A stretch of DNA of 64,000 nt. Source: Marinobacter halotolerans (GTDB taxonomy: Bacteria; Pseudomonadota; Gammaproteobacteria; Pseudomonadales; Oleiphilaceae). Below are positions 18,209 through 27,070 of the stretch, in pieces. The position numbers and the translations under genes are program-made. Each line of letters starts with the position of its first letter. The first letter of the stretch is position 1. A model generated the notes under the pieces. That model was not told the origin of the DNA. It saw only the letters and a list, made by a program, of their open reading frames with translations, and did no database searches. The stretch covers positions 1,860,001 to 1,924,000 of the forward strand of contig NZ_VMHP01000001.1 in NCBI RefSeq assembly GCF_008795985.1. Reading direction: 5' to 3'.

Positions 18209-19075
18209 ATGCAATCTCCACAGGTTCAACCTTTCTTCGACGAGCCTACCAATACCTTCAGTTATGTGGTCCGGGACCCGGCCAGCAGTGCCTGCGCCAT
18301 CATCGATTCGGTTCTGGATTTTGATTATGCCGCCGGGCGGACCGACCTGCGCTCGGCGGACCAGATCATCGACTACATTCGGGAACAGGGTCTGAATGTC
18401 GAATGGATTCTGGAAACCCATGTTCACGCGGATCATCTGTCGGCCGCGCCCTATCTGCATGAAACACTGGGCGGAAAAACCGGTATTGGAGCCAGAATTG
18501 TCGAGGTGCAGGAAATTTTCGGAAAGGCGTTCAACGCCGGCACTGACTTTGCGCGGGATGGCAGCCAGTTCGACTGCCTGTTTGAAGAAGGCGACACGCT
18601 GACCATTGGCCAGTTGCAGGGAAAGGTTCTGCACACGCCCGGGCACACGCCCGCCTGCCTGACCTACGTGTTCGGCGATGCAGCGTTTGTGGGGGACACC
18701 CTGTTCATGCCGGATTACGGTACGGCCCGCTGTGATTTTCCCGGTGGTGATGCCCGGGTGCTGTTCCGGTCTATTCAAAAGGTGTTGTCCCTTCCCGGTG
18801 ATACCCGGCTGTTTCTCTGTCACGACTACAAAGGGCCGGACAGAGAAACCTTTAACCCGGAAACCACCGTTGCGGAGCAGCGCAAATCCAACATTCACGT
18901 GCAAGAAGGGACGACAGAAGACGAGTTTGTGGCCATGAGGGAGGAACGGGACGCTACGTTGGGAATGCCAAGGCTGATTATTCCGTCTGTTCAGGTGAAT
19001 ATGCGGGCCGGAGAAATGCCGCCGGCCGAGAGCAACGGGCAGGTCTATCTGAAAGTGCCCCTGAACTTTTTCTAG
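18209..19075 (+). CDS. MBL-fold persulfide dioxygenase-like hydrolase (Blh/ETHE1-type)
   Basis: The product is 288 residues from ATG 18209, preceded by GGCGAGGTGA; a GTG nine bases earlier is a less likely start. The HVHADH motif at 71-76, TPGHTPAC and FVGDTLF give the iron/zinc site of the glyoxalase-II-like ETHE1/Blh group. These oxidise glutathione persulfide to sulfite and glutathione in sulfide detoxification. The SulP permease gene follows after 18 bp on the same strand, an arrangement common for Blh-type proteins. The sulfur role is known from the family and not proved by sequence here; a generic hydrolase is the alternative. Confidence 0.8.
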   Translation: MQSPQVQPFFDEPTNTFSYVVRDPASSACAIIDSVLDFDYAAGRTDLRSADQIIDYIREQGLNVEWILETHVHADHLSAAPYLHETLGGKTGIGARIVEVQEIFGKAFNAGTDFARDGSQFDCLFEEGDTLTIGQLQGKVLHTPGHTPACLTYVFGDAAFVGDTLFMPDYGTARCDFPGGDARVLFRSIQKVLSLPGDTRLFLCHDYKGPDRETFNPETTVAEQRKSNIHVQEGTTEDEFVAMREERDATLGMPRLIIPSVQVNMRAGEMPPAESNGQVYLKVPLNFF

Positions 19076-19093
19076 GGCGATGTTGAGACAGCC

Positions 19094-20782
19094 ATGAAAC
19101 TCGAGCGGATTCTGCCAATTATCGGCTGGCTTCCTGCCTATCGGCGGGCGGATGCGGGCCGTGATCTGGTGGCGGCGGTTCTGGTTACCGTGATGCTGAT
19201 TCCCCAGTCTCTTGCCTATGCACTTCTGGCCGGTTTGCCGCCCCAAGTGGGTCTTTACGCAAGTATCCTGCCGCTGGTGCTCTATGCGCTGTTCGGCTCC
19301 AGCAGCAACTTGTCGGTGGGGCCGATGGCCATTGTCGCGCTGATGACCGCGGCGGTACTGGCGCCACTGTTTGAAGCTGGCAGCGAAGCTTATATCACCG
19401 GCGCCATCATCCTGGCGTTGCTGTCCGGTCTGATGCTGATCCTCATGGGCTGCATGCGGCTGGGGTTCCTCGCCAATTTTCTCAGCCATCCGGTGATATC
19501 CGGGTTCATGACGGCCTCGGCCCTGGTCATCATCGCCAGCCAGGTCAAGCACCTGCTGGGTATCCCCGCCTCCGGGTATAATCTGCTGGATCTGCTTGTT
19601 TCCATGGGCCCCGGTCTGGGTAACATTCATGCTCTGTCTCTGGTGACAGGCGGTGGCGTGCTGGTATTTCTGCTACTGGCCCGGCGGTTATTGCCGGGAG
19701 TGATCGGCAAGCTTGCGCCGATTGCGGCGGTGGCAATCACTATTTTGCTTGCCCGGTGGCTGGATCTGGAGCAACAGGGGCTGGCTGTCGTGGGGTTTAT
19801 TCCATCGGGGCTGCCGGCCCTGTCGTTGCCGAGCCTGTCGATGGGTGCGTCGGATTTCCACCTGTGGAAACCTATGTTGGTGGGTGCGTTGCTGATTAGC
19901 GTGGTGGGTTTTGTGGAGTCAGTCTCCATTGCCCAGACCCTGGCGGCCAGGCGTCGGCAGCGTATTGACCCCAATCAGGAACTGATCGGCCTGGGTGCTG
20001 CCAATCTCGGGGCGGGTGTCTCATCAGGCATGCCGGTGACGGGAGGCTTATCCCGTTCCGTTGTGAACTTCGATGCTGGAGCAAGAACACCCGCGTCGAG
20101 TTTCTATGCCGCCGTGGGAATCACGGCAGCCACCCTGACACTGACCCCACTGATTGCGGACCTGCCCAAAGCAACACTGGCGGCAACCATTATTGTGGCG
20201 GTGGCCGGGCTGATTGACCTGCCCGCGTTGAGACGAACCTGGCGTTACTCGAAGCCGGATTTCGGCGCCATGCTGGCCACCATCACGCTGACGCTGGTGC
20301 ACAGTGTCGAGGCCGGCATCCTGGCCGGGATGGGGCTTTCCATCGGGTTGTTCTTGTATCGCACCAGCCAGCCCCACAGCGCCGTGATTGGCCGGGTGCC
20401 GGGAACCGAGCACTTTCGCAATGTGGAACGGCACAAGGTGGAGCTCTGCCCCCGGGTCACCTTCCTGCGTATTGACGAAAGCCTGTATTTTGCCAATGCC
20501 CGATTTCTGGAGGACCGGGTGATGGAACTGGTGGCCGGTCAGCCAGAGATGACAGATCTGGTGCTTGTGTGCCCTGCCGTCAACCTGGTGGACGCGTCCG
20601 CCATGGAAAGCCTGGAAACCATCAATGAACGCCTGACCGACGCGGGCGTCCGCCTGCACCTGTCGGACGTGAAAGGGCCTGTGATGGATCAGTTGAAAGC
20701 GACGCCGCTACTGGAAAAGCTCAGTGGCCGGGTTTTCCTGAGTGCGTTTGATGCCTGGAGGGCACTCAACACTTCCATCTGA
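19094..20782 (+). CDS. SulP-family anion permease with STAS domain
   Basis: The protein has 562 residues: about 11-14 membrane segments over residues 1-430, with the SulP signature near the N-terminus (SLAYALLAGLPPQVGLYAS and SVGPMAIVALMTAA), and a cytoplasmic STAS domain at about 440-555. SulP proteins carry sulfate, sulfite, bicarbonate or other anions. Coupling to the upstream persulfide dioxygenase suggests export of sulfite or sulfate made from sulfide. Transport polarity cannot be read from sequence. Confidence 0.9.
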   Translation: MKLERILPIIGWLPAYRRADAGRDLVAAVLVTVMLIPQSLAYALLAGLPPQVGLYASILPLVLYALFGSSSNLSVGPMAIVALMTAAVLAPLFEAGSEAYITGAIILALLSGLMLILMGCMRLGFLANFLSHPVISGFMTASALVIIASQVKHLLGIPASGYNLLDLLVSMGPGLGNIHALSLVTGGGVLVFLLLARRLLPGVIGKLAPIAAVAITILLARWLDLEQQGLAVVGFIPSGLPALSLPSLSMGASDFHLWKPMLVGALLISVVGFVESVSIAQTLAARRRQRIDPNQELIGLGAANLGAGVSSGMPVTGGLSRSVVNFDAGARTPASSFYAAVGITAATLTLTPLIADLPKATLAATIIVAVAGLIDLPALRRTWRYSKPDFGAMLATITLTLVHSVEAGILAGMGLSIGLFLYRTSQPHSAVIGRVPGTEHFRNVERHKVELCPRVTFLRIDESLYFANARFLEDRVMELVAGQPEMTDLVLVCPAVNLVDASAMESLETINERLTDAGVRLHLSDVKGPVMDQLKATPLLEKLSGRVFLSAFDAWRALNTSI

Positions 20783-20944
20783 TCCGGACATTCAGCCCGG
20801 AACCGGCGCCCACGCTCGGACTCTTTGCGGGGCCGTATTGAATGGCGTTGGCAGGTGAAGAACGTGTCGTGTCCTCGGGCTGTGATTGTTGATAACCTTT
20901 TTTTGTTACCTAATTGCCAAACTGTTTTGGCCGGAGGTGCTGAG

Positions 20945-22021
20945 ATGAGTCGGATCGCTGCTGCAGCCTTTATCGTGGCCCTCGCGCTGACGGCCGCAAC
21001 GGTCCAAGGGCAGAGCGACAGTTCGCTGACGCTGAAGACCGCGGTCGCGGAGCGCAGCAGTTTCCCGGAAACCGTCCATCTTGATGGTGTTATCGAGGCG
21101 GTCCAGAAGAGTACCGTCTCGGCCCAGACCAGTGGCACCGTCCAGAAACTGCCGTTTGACGTCGACGATTCGGTGGCAGCGGGTGACCTGATCGTTCAAC
21201 TTGAGGACAGCGAGCAGCAGTCAAGGCTGAACCAGGCTCAGGCGGGACTTGAAGAGGCAGAGGCGGCACTGACCGATGCCAGCCAACGCTTTGCACGGAT
21301 TGAGGAGGTGCACGCCCGTGGGTTGGTGGCCCGGCAGGAGTTTGACCAGGCCCGGAATAACCTGGCGGCGGCCAGGGCCAGAGTGGAGCGGGCACGGGCC
21401 GCAGTTGCGGAGGCCGAAAAGCAGCTGAGTTACACCCGGGTTGTGGCGCCCTATGACGGTATCCTGACGGAACGGCACGTTGAGCTGGGCGAGTCCGTAA
21501 GCCCCGGGCAGCCCCTGCTCAGCGGGCTGTCGCTTGAGCAGCTCCGGATTGTGGTTGATCTGCCCCAGAAGTACGCAGAGCTGGCGCGCAAAGAGCGTCA
21601 GGCGCAGGTTACCCTGACCGATGGCCGGGTACTGGAAACCGGCGAGATGACGTTCTATCCCTACGCCGACCCGGCCACCCACACCTTCCGGTTGCGGATG
21701 CAGCTTGATGAACCCAACGGCTCCCTGTTTCCGGGCATGCTGGTGAAAGTCGGCGTGCCGGTTGCCAGCCGCGAGGCCCTCTGGGTGCCGGCCAGCAGCC
21801 TGATTCATCGCAGTGAACTCCGGGCGGTGTATGTCATGGACAGTAACGACCGCCCCCGCCTACGCCAGGTGCGTGCGGGCATCCGCGATGGTGATCGCCT
21901 GGAAATTCTGGCCGGTCTTGGTGAGGGTGAAAAGGTAGTGACCAATCCGTCGCTTCTCGCGGGCAGTGAACGCCTGACCCTGCCTGAGGCCGCCGGGCCT
22001 GGTGGGGAGGAAAGCCGGTGA
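20945..22021 (+). CDS. RND efflux periplasmic adaptor (membrane fusion protein)
   Basis: This 358-residue protein starts at ATG 20945, with GGAGGT 6-7 bases upstream and a signal peptide of about 22 residues. It shows the HlyD/AcrA-like plan: a beta-barrel/lipoyl half near residues 35-85, a long alpha-helical hairpin (QSRLNQAQAGLEEAEAAL onwards), the second lipoyl half (VVAPYDGILTERHVELGE) and a C-terminal barrel. Adaptors of this kind link an inner-membrane RND pump to an outer-membrane channel. Its stop overlaps the start of the RND pump by four bases. The 162-bp gap upstream holds no recognised element. Confidence 0.9.
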   Translation: MSRIAAAAFIVALALTAATVQGQSDSSLTLKTAVAERSSFPETVHLDGVIEAVQKSTVSAQTSGTVQKLPFDVDDSVAAGDLIVQLEDSEQQSRLNQAQAGLEEAEAALTDASQRFARIEEVHARGLVARQEFDQARNNLAAARARVERARAAVAEAEKQLSYTRVVAPYDGILTERHVELGESVSPGQPLLSGLSLEQLRIVVDLPQKYAELARKERQAQVTLTDGRVLETGEMTFYPYADPATHTFRLRMQLDEPNGSLFPGMLVKVGVPVASREALWVPASSLIHRSELRAVYVMDSNDRPRLRQVRAGIRDGDRLEILAGLGEGEKVVTNPSLLAGSERLTLPEAAGPGGEESR

Positions 22022-25000
22022 GCGAAGAACTGCCTGGCGTCGGACCCTCCGGCGTCATTGCCCGGGTTTTCCAGGACAATAAACTCACGCCGTTGCTGGC
22101 GGTATTGGCGGTGATTCTGGGTATCCTGGCGGTGATCATTACCCCGAAAGAGGAAGAACCCCAGATTGATGTCACCATGGCCGATATCATGGTGGGCTTC
22201 CCCGGCGCCAGTGCCCGGGAAGTGGAGAGCGCCATTGCCACGCCTGCCGAGCAGGTGATGAGCGAGATCAAGGGCGTCGAGCATGTCTACTCCGTCTCGC
22301 GCCAGGGTCAGGCGGTGATCACCGTTCAGTTTGAGGTGGGTGTACCCCGGCAGGAAGCCCTCGTGCGTCTGTATAACCAGGTCTACTCCAATCAGGATTG
22401 GCTGCCTGCGAACCTCGGCGCCACCCAGCCGCTGGTCAAGCCCAAGGGCATTGACGATGTACCGGTGATGACCCTGACCCTCTACGACCCGGTCAACGGC
22501 CACACCGGTGAGGAACTCACCCGTCTGGCCCACATGCTTGAAGTGGCTCTCAAACGGGTTCCCGGTACCCGGGGCGTCTACACCGTTGGCGGCGTGCCGG
22601 ACCGTGTCGACATTGTCTTTGATCCCGCCCTGCTGGCCGGCTTTCAGCTGACGGTCCATGACATCGAGACAGCCCTGCAGGCCTCAAACGCCAGCAGTCA
22701 GGAATCCCGGGTGACCCGCAATAACCTGTCGATACCGGTGCAGGTAGGTACGTTGCTGGAGACCGTGGAGGATGTGCGCAACCTGGTGGTGGGCATGCAC
22801 AACGGCGCCGCGGTGCATCTGGAGGACGTGGCCCGGGTTCGCCGTGGTGGCACTGTCCCGGACCAGAGTGTGATGACCGGATTCGGTCCGGGCGGGAAAA
22901 CCGAAACCGCTGGTACGCCCGGTCAGGTTTACCCGGCGGTCACTCTGGCGATCGCCAAGAAACCCGGCGAGAACGCCATTGATATCACCACCGCCATCAA
23001 GGAACGACTGGACCGGCTACGCAACCGGGCCCTGCCGGTCGGGGTGGAGGTCCTGGTCACCCGGGACTACGGCGAAACCGCCTCCCGGAAAGCCCGTAAA
23101 CTGATTTCAGACCTGATCTCGGCCACGCTGGCGGTGATGATTCTGGTGCTCGCCGCCATGGGCTGGCGCCAGGCGCTGATTGTCGGCATTGCGGTTCTCA
23201 TTACCCTGTTGCTGACCCTGGTGTTTTCCTGGGCCTGGGGCTTCACCCTGAACCGGGTGTCGCTGTTTGCGTTGATTTTCTCCATCGGCATCCTGGTGGA
23301 CGACGGTATTGTTATTACGGAGAATATCAACCGGCGTATCCAGGGCTCCCGCCGGGCGGTCAAGGACATCATTCCGGTGGCGGTGGATGAGGTTGGCACC
23401 CCCACCATCATGGCGAGCCTTACCATCATGGCCGCATTGATCCCCATGGCTTTTGTCTCTGGCCTGATGGGGCCCTACATGAGTCCGATTCCGATCAATG
23501 CTTCCGCCGGTATGGTGATTTCCCAGATTGTGGCTTTTGTAGTGGCGCCCTGGCTGGCATTGCGCCTGTTACGCCACAAGAAAGGCCAGGCGGTGGAGGA
23601 GGCTGCCGAGGCCTCGAATTCCGCAGAAGGTGTCAATTCCACTGCGTTGCGAGTTTTCCGGACCGTGCTGTCGCCGTTTCTGGGTGATCATCCCTGGCGG
23701 CGCCGATTGCTGGCGCTGGGTGTCGTACTGCTGACGGTCGCGGCGGCTTCGTTGCCGGTATTCCAGGCGGTGATCCTGAAAATGCTGCCGTTCGACAACA
23801 AGTCTGAGCTGCAGATTGTGGTGGATATGCCCGAGCGCACGCCCATGGAGAATACTCAGCGGGTGCTGCTGGAGATGGGGCATTACCTCGAGACGGTGGA
23901 TGAGGTGGCCAGCTGGCAGACCTACGCCGGCACGGCTTCTCCAATCAACTTCAATGGCTTGGTGCGGCAGTACTACCTGCGCAGCGAACCATACCAGGGC
24001 GATATCCAGGTAAACCTCGTTGCTGAGGAGAACCGGGCACGGCAATCCCATGCTATCGCGCAGTCCCTGCGCGACCCGTTGACGGAGATCGGGGACCGCT
24101 ACGACGCCGAGGTCAAGGTAGTTGAAGTACCGCCGGGCCCGCCGGTGATGGCTCCGGTGGTCGCGGAAATCTACGCCGTGGATACCGAGCGGCGGGCCGA
24201 ATTGGCGCGCAGGGTGGCCGAGGGCATGACCCATGTGGACGGATTGGTCCAGATTGATACCACGCTGGAAGCGCCGACCCGACAGTGGGAGGTGGTGGTA
24301 GACCGGTCCCGGGCGACTCGCCTTGGGGTATCCCAGGGCCAGGTGGTGATGGCCCTGCAAACCGCCCTGGGTGGACGGGGTGTCAGCTTCCTGCACGATG
24401 AACATGTCAAATACCCGGTGCCGATCCGGGTCATTCTTGCCGAAGGTGACAAGGCGCAGCCTGCGGTCCTGCTATCGGTGAACGTGCGCAGCCGTAATGG
24501 CCAGCTGGTGCCGCTGGCCAGTATTGCCGAGGTTCGGGAGGCGGACTGGATGGGTGCGATCTACCACAAGGATCTGTTGCCGGTCACCTATGTGACCGCA
24601 GCCATGGCCGGCGAAATCGATTCACCCCTGTATGGCATGTTCGACATGGTCGATCGCCTGCAACAGGATCCCGGCGCGCCGGACCAGTATTTCATCAGCC
24701 AGCCAGTGTTGCCGGAACAGGGAGCCCTGAAGTGGGATGGTGAGTGGCAGATTACCTACAAGACCTTCCGCGACATGGGCGCAGCCTACAGCGTGGGCAT
24801 TTTCATGATCTTTGTGCTGCTGGTGGCCCAGTTCCGTTCATACATTCTGCCGCTGGTGATCATGGCGCCGATTCCGCTGACCCTGATCGGCATCATGCCG
24901 GGCCATGCGTTGATGGGGCGGGAATTCACCGCCACCAGCATGATCGGAATGATTGCCCTGGCGGGGATCATTGTCCGCAACTCCATCCTGCTGGTGGTGT

Positions 25001-25248
25001 TTATCCGGCAGCTGATTGACGAGCGGGTGGAGCTGGGCGAGGCCGTTGTGCTGGCGGGCGCGGTAAGGATCAAGCCCATCGCACTCACGGCGATCTCGGC
25101 CATGGTGGGCGCCTACTTTATTCTGAACGATCCGATTTTCAACGGCCTGGCGATTTCGCTGGTGTTCGGTCTGGCCATGTCCACGATCTTCACCATCATC
25201 GTGGTACCTTTGCTGTATTACACACTGGCCCGGTGCAAATGGGTGTGA
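22018..25248 (+). CDS. RND efflux transporter permease subunit
   Basis: The product is 1076 residues, a normal AcrB-superfamily length, and starts at a GTG that shares the GTGA overlap with the adaptor stop, so translation is coupled. It has an N-terminal membrane helix, two large periplasmic domains and two groups of membrane segments. The proton-relay region of M4 is visible (FALIFSIGILVDDGIVITENI). The substrate is unknown; drugs, solvents or metal-free amphiphiles are all possible. No outer-membrane factor gene is adjacent, so a TolC-like channel must come from elsewhere. Confidence 0.92.
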   Translation: MSEELPGVGPSGVIARVFQDNKLTPLLAVLAVILGILAVIITPKEEEPQIDVTMADIMVGFPGASAREVESAIATPAEQVMSEIKGVEHVYSVSRQGQAVITVQFEVGVPRQEALVRLYNQVYSNQDWLPANLGATQPLVKPKGIDDVPVMTLTLYDPVNGHTGEELTRLAHMLEVALKRVPGTRGVYTVGGVPDRVDIVFDPALLAGFQLTVHDIETALQASNASSQESRVTRNNLSIPVQVGTLLETVEDVRNLVVGMHNGAAVHLEDVARVRRGGTVPDQSVMTGFGPGGKTETAGTPGQVYPAVTLAIAKKPGENAIDITTAIKERLDRLRNRALPVGVEVLVTRDYGETASRKARKLISDLISATLAVMILVLAAMGWRQALIVGIAVLITLLLTLVFSWAWGFTLNRVSLFALIFSIGILVDDGIVITENINRRIQGSRRAVKDIIPVAVDEVGTPTIMASLTIMAALIPMAFVSGLMGPYMSPIPINASAGMVISQIVAFVVAPWLALRLLRHKKGQAVEEAAEASNSAEGVNSTALRVFRTVLSPFLGDHPWRRRLLALGVVLLTVAAASLPVFQAVILKMLPFDNKSELQIVVDMPERTPMENTQRVLLEMGHYLETVDEVASWQTYAGTASPINFNGLVRQYYLRSEPYQGDIQVNLVAEENRARQSHAIAQSLRDPLTEIGDRYDAEVKVVEVPPGPPVMAPVVAEIYAVDTERRAELARRVAEGMTHVDGLVQIDTTLEAPTRQWEVVVDRSRATRLGVSQGQVVMALQTALGGRGVSFLHDEHVKYPVPIRVILAEGDKAQPAVLLSVNVRSRNGQLVPLASIAEVREADWMGAIYHKDLLPVTYVTAAMAGEIDSPLYGMFDMVDRLQQDPGAPDQYFISQPVLPEQGALKWDGEWQITYKTFRDMGAAYSVGIFMIFVLLVAQFRSYILPLVIMAPIPLTLIGIMPGHALMGREFTATSMIGMIALAGIIVRNSILLVVFIRQLIDERVELGEAVVLAGAVRIKPIALTAISAMVGAYFILNDPIFNGLAISLVFGLAMSTIFTIIVVPLLYYTLARCKWV

Positions 25249-25305
25249 CCCCACAACTCAGCAGACCACCGGAACCGGGGTGTTCTGAAGCCAGGCAGGA
25301 GATGA

Positions 25306-25755
25306 TTACCGGCTTGGCCAATAGCGCTGCATCTCGACAAACAGGAAGGAGGCGCTCCAGGTAATCAGAACAAATCCGGTCAGGCCTTCAATACCCGTCA
25401 GATAGCGGAGGTCTCCCTCGGGCTGTATGTCGCCGTAGCCAACGGTGGTGAAGGTGGTGAAGGAGAAGTAGACGGAATCCAGAAAGCTGCCGCTGAAATT
25501 ACCGGTGAGCTGGCCCCAGCCGTCCCCGTGATGCATGAAGAAATAGGCGGCGGCGAAGAGCCAGACCTCCGCGGTGTGGGCCAGGAGCACGCCGAAAACC
25601 GCGGTGATCAGGCGAAACCGGTGGCTCTGGTGCATCTTGTTGAGAAAACTGCTAAGCCGTAACAGGGCTTCGTGGTGAATAAGCACCGCCGCCATCACAA
25701 TCAGGGCGTTCAGCATGAAGACGCTGATGAGGCTGACATGCTCTTGCGCAGACAA
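25306..25755 (-). CDS. small two-helix potassium channel (Ion_trans_2)
   Basis: This 149-residue membrane protein contains the K+ selectivity filter TVGYGD at residues 104-109, with a pore helix (VYFSFTTFT) before it and membrane helices around residues 10-28, 50-72 and 120-142. It would form a tetrameric K+-selective pore in the inner membrane. No cytoplasmic RCK/TrkA-N domain is present. The start used is a TTG at 25755 with GGAG about 12 bases upstream; an ATG at 25716 would shorten it by 13 residues. It lies between two RND systems and runs against the flow of both, so a functional link is not evident. Confidence 0.8.
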   Translation of the reverse strand: MSAQEHVSLISVFMLNALIVMAAVLIHHEALLRLSSFLNKMHQSHRFRLITAVFGVLLAHTAEVWLFAAAYFFMHHGDGWGQLTGNFSGSFLDSVYFSFTTFTTVGYGDIQPEGDLRYLTGIEGLTGFVLITWSASFLFVEMQRYWPSR

Positions 25756-25831
25756 GTATTATTCGCTCCATGTACGTCATTCGTTCCCGTCAGTCCGACG
25801 GTTGTCAATTACCTTAGCTGGCCAGTGAGTA

Positions 25832-27070
25832 ATGTCCAAACGACTTTTTCCCGTTCTGATTCTTGCCCTGGGTATTGCCGGTTTCCTGTTTCTGAAAATG
25901 ACCCGTCCGGAACCGGCAGAAGTCACCGCCACTGAGCGCAGTTGGCGGGTCAATGTCCAGAAGCTCCAGCCGGGAAGCCATGTGCCGGTACTGCCCCTTT
26001 ATGGTGAAATTGTAGCGCCGGAACAGGTGACGGTCACCGCGACCCTGGCCGGACGGATCGACCAGCGGCCGGTGTCCGAGGGCCAGCGGGTCCGGGCCGG
26101 CGAATTACTGGTTGCGCTGGATGACGCCGACATCCGACCAGTGCTCGCCCAGGCAGAAGCTCAGGTTGCGGATCTCGAGGCCCAGATCCGGTCAGAGCAG
26201 GTGCGGTACCGGAACGATCAGTCGGCCCTTGAAAGTGAAAGGGCGATCGAAGCCAATGCCCGGCGGCAGCTTGAAAGGATCCAGTCGCTGGTAACGCGGA
26301 ACCTGGCATCACAGGAAGACCTGGAGGCAGCAACTGACGCGCTGGCCCGGGCGGAGCTGATGGTGAGTAACCGGGAGCGCGCCATTGACGAGCATCCGGC
26401 CCGGCTGCAAAGCCTCCAGGCCCGACTGGCCCAGGTCCAAGCCAGCCTGGCATCGATGCAACGGGATGCCGAGCGTGCCACCGTGCGCGCGCCCTTTGAC
26501 GGCGTTGTGACCGGGGTTCAGGTTGCGCCGGGTGATCAGGTATCCCGCAATGAACCCTTGCTGTCGCTGTATCCGACCGAAGGCCTGGAGCTGCGGGCGC
26601 GGGTGCCGGAAATGTATCGCACCGAGCTGGTGAATGCGCTCGTAGCGGGTGAAACACTGTCGGCGTTCAGCGAAGGGCAGCAGCACCGGTTTGACCTGGT
26701 ACGCTTTGCCGGTACTGCCGACCCGGCTGGCACCGAAGCCATTCTGGCGGTGAGAGGATCGCCGCAGGGCCTGAGGCCGGGCGGACTGCTGCCGGTCATG
26801 CTGGAACGGCCTGAGCGGGCGCAGACCGTGGCGATTCCCTTCAGCGCGCTTTACGGCGCAAACGCGGTCTACCTGATGAACGACGATAATCGTATGCAGC
26901 GTGTCGAGGTGGAGCGCATTGGCGAAGCCCGCGCCAGCAACGGCGAACGTCGCCTGCTGGTGTCCGGCGAGGCCCTGGTTCCGGGTGCACGGCTGATCAC
27001 CACGCATCTGCCCAACGCCGTCACCGGCCTCAAGGTGGATGTGGCCGATCCCGGAGCTTCTGAGCAATGA
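25832..27070 (+). CDS. RND efflux periplasmic adaptor, second system
   Basis: This 412-residue adaptor has an uncleaved-looking N-terminal membrane anchor (LFPVLILALGIAGFLFL), lipoyl halves around residues 70-100 and 205-235 (TVRAPFDGVVTGVQVAPGD), and a longer coiled-coil hairpin than the first system (about residues 105-205). The ATG at 25832 begins a tight operon with the pump at 27067 through an ATGA overlap. It is only distantly similar to the adaptor at 20945, so the two systems are not a recent duplication. Confidence 0.9.
   Translation: MSKRLFPVLILALGIAGFLFLKMTRPEPAEVTATERSWRVNVQKLQPGSHVPVLPLYGEIVAPEQVTVTATLAGRIDQRPVSEGQRVRAGELLVALDDADIRPVLAQAEAQVADLEAQIRSEQVRYRNDQSALESERAIEANARRQLERIQSLVTRNLASQEDLEAATDALARAELMVSNRERAIDEHPARLQSLQARLAQVQASLASMQRDAERATVRAPFDGVVTGVQVAPGDQVSRNEPLLSLYPTEGLELRARVPEMYRTELVNALVAGETLSAFSEGQQHRFDLVRFAGTADPAGTEAILAVRGSPQGLRPGGLLPVMLERPERAQTVAIPFSALYGANAVYLMNDDNRMQRVEVERIGEARASNGERRLLVSGEALVPGARLITTHLPNAVTGLKVDVADPGASEQ

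Noticed and set aside
18119..19630. 503-codon minus-strand frame opposite the persulfide dioxygenase and SulP genes
   Set aside because: Both plus-strand genes have clear motifs and ribosome-binding sites; this frame has none.
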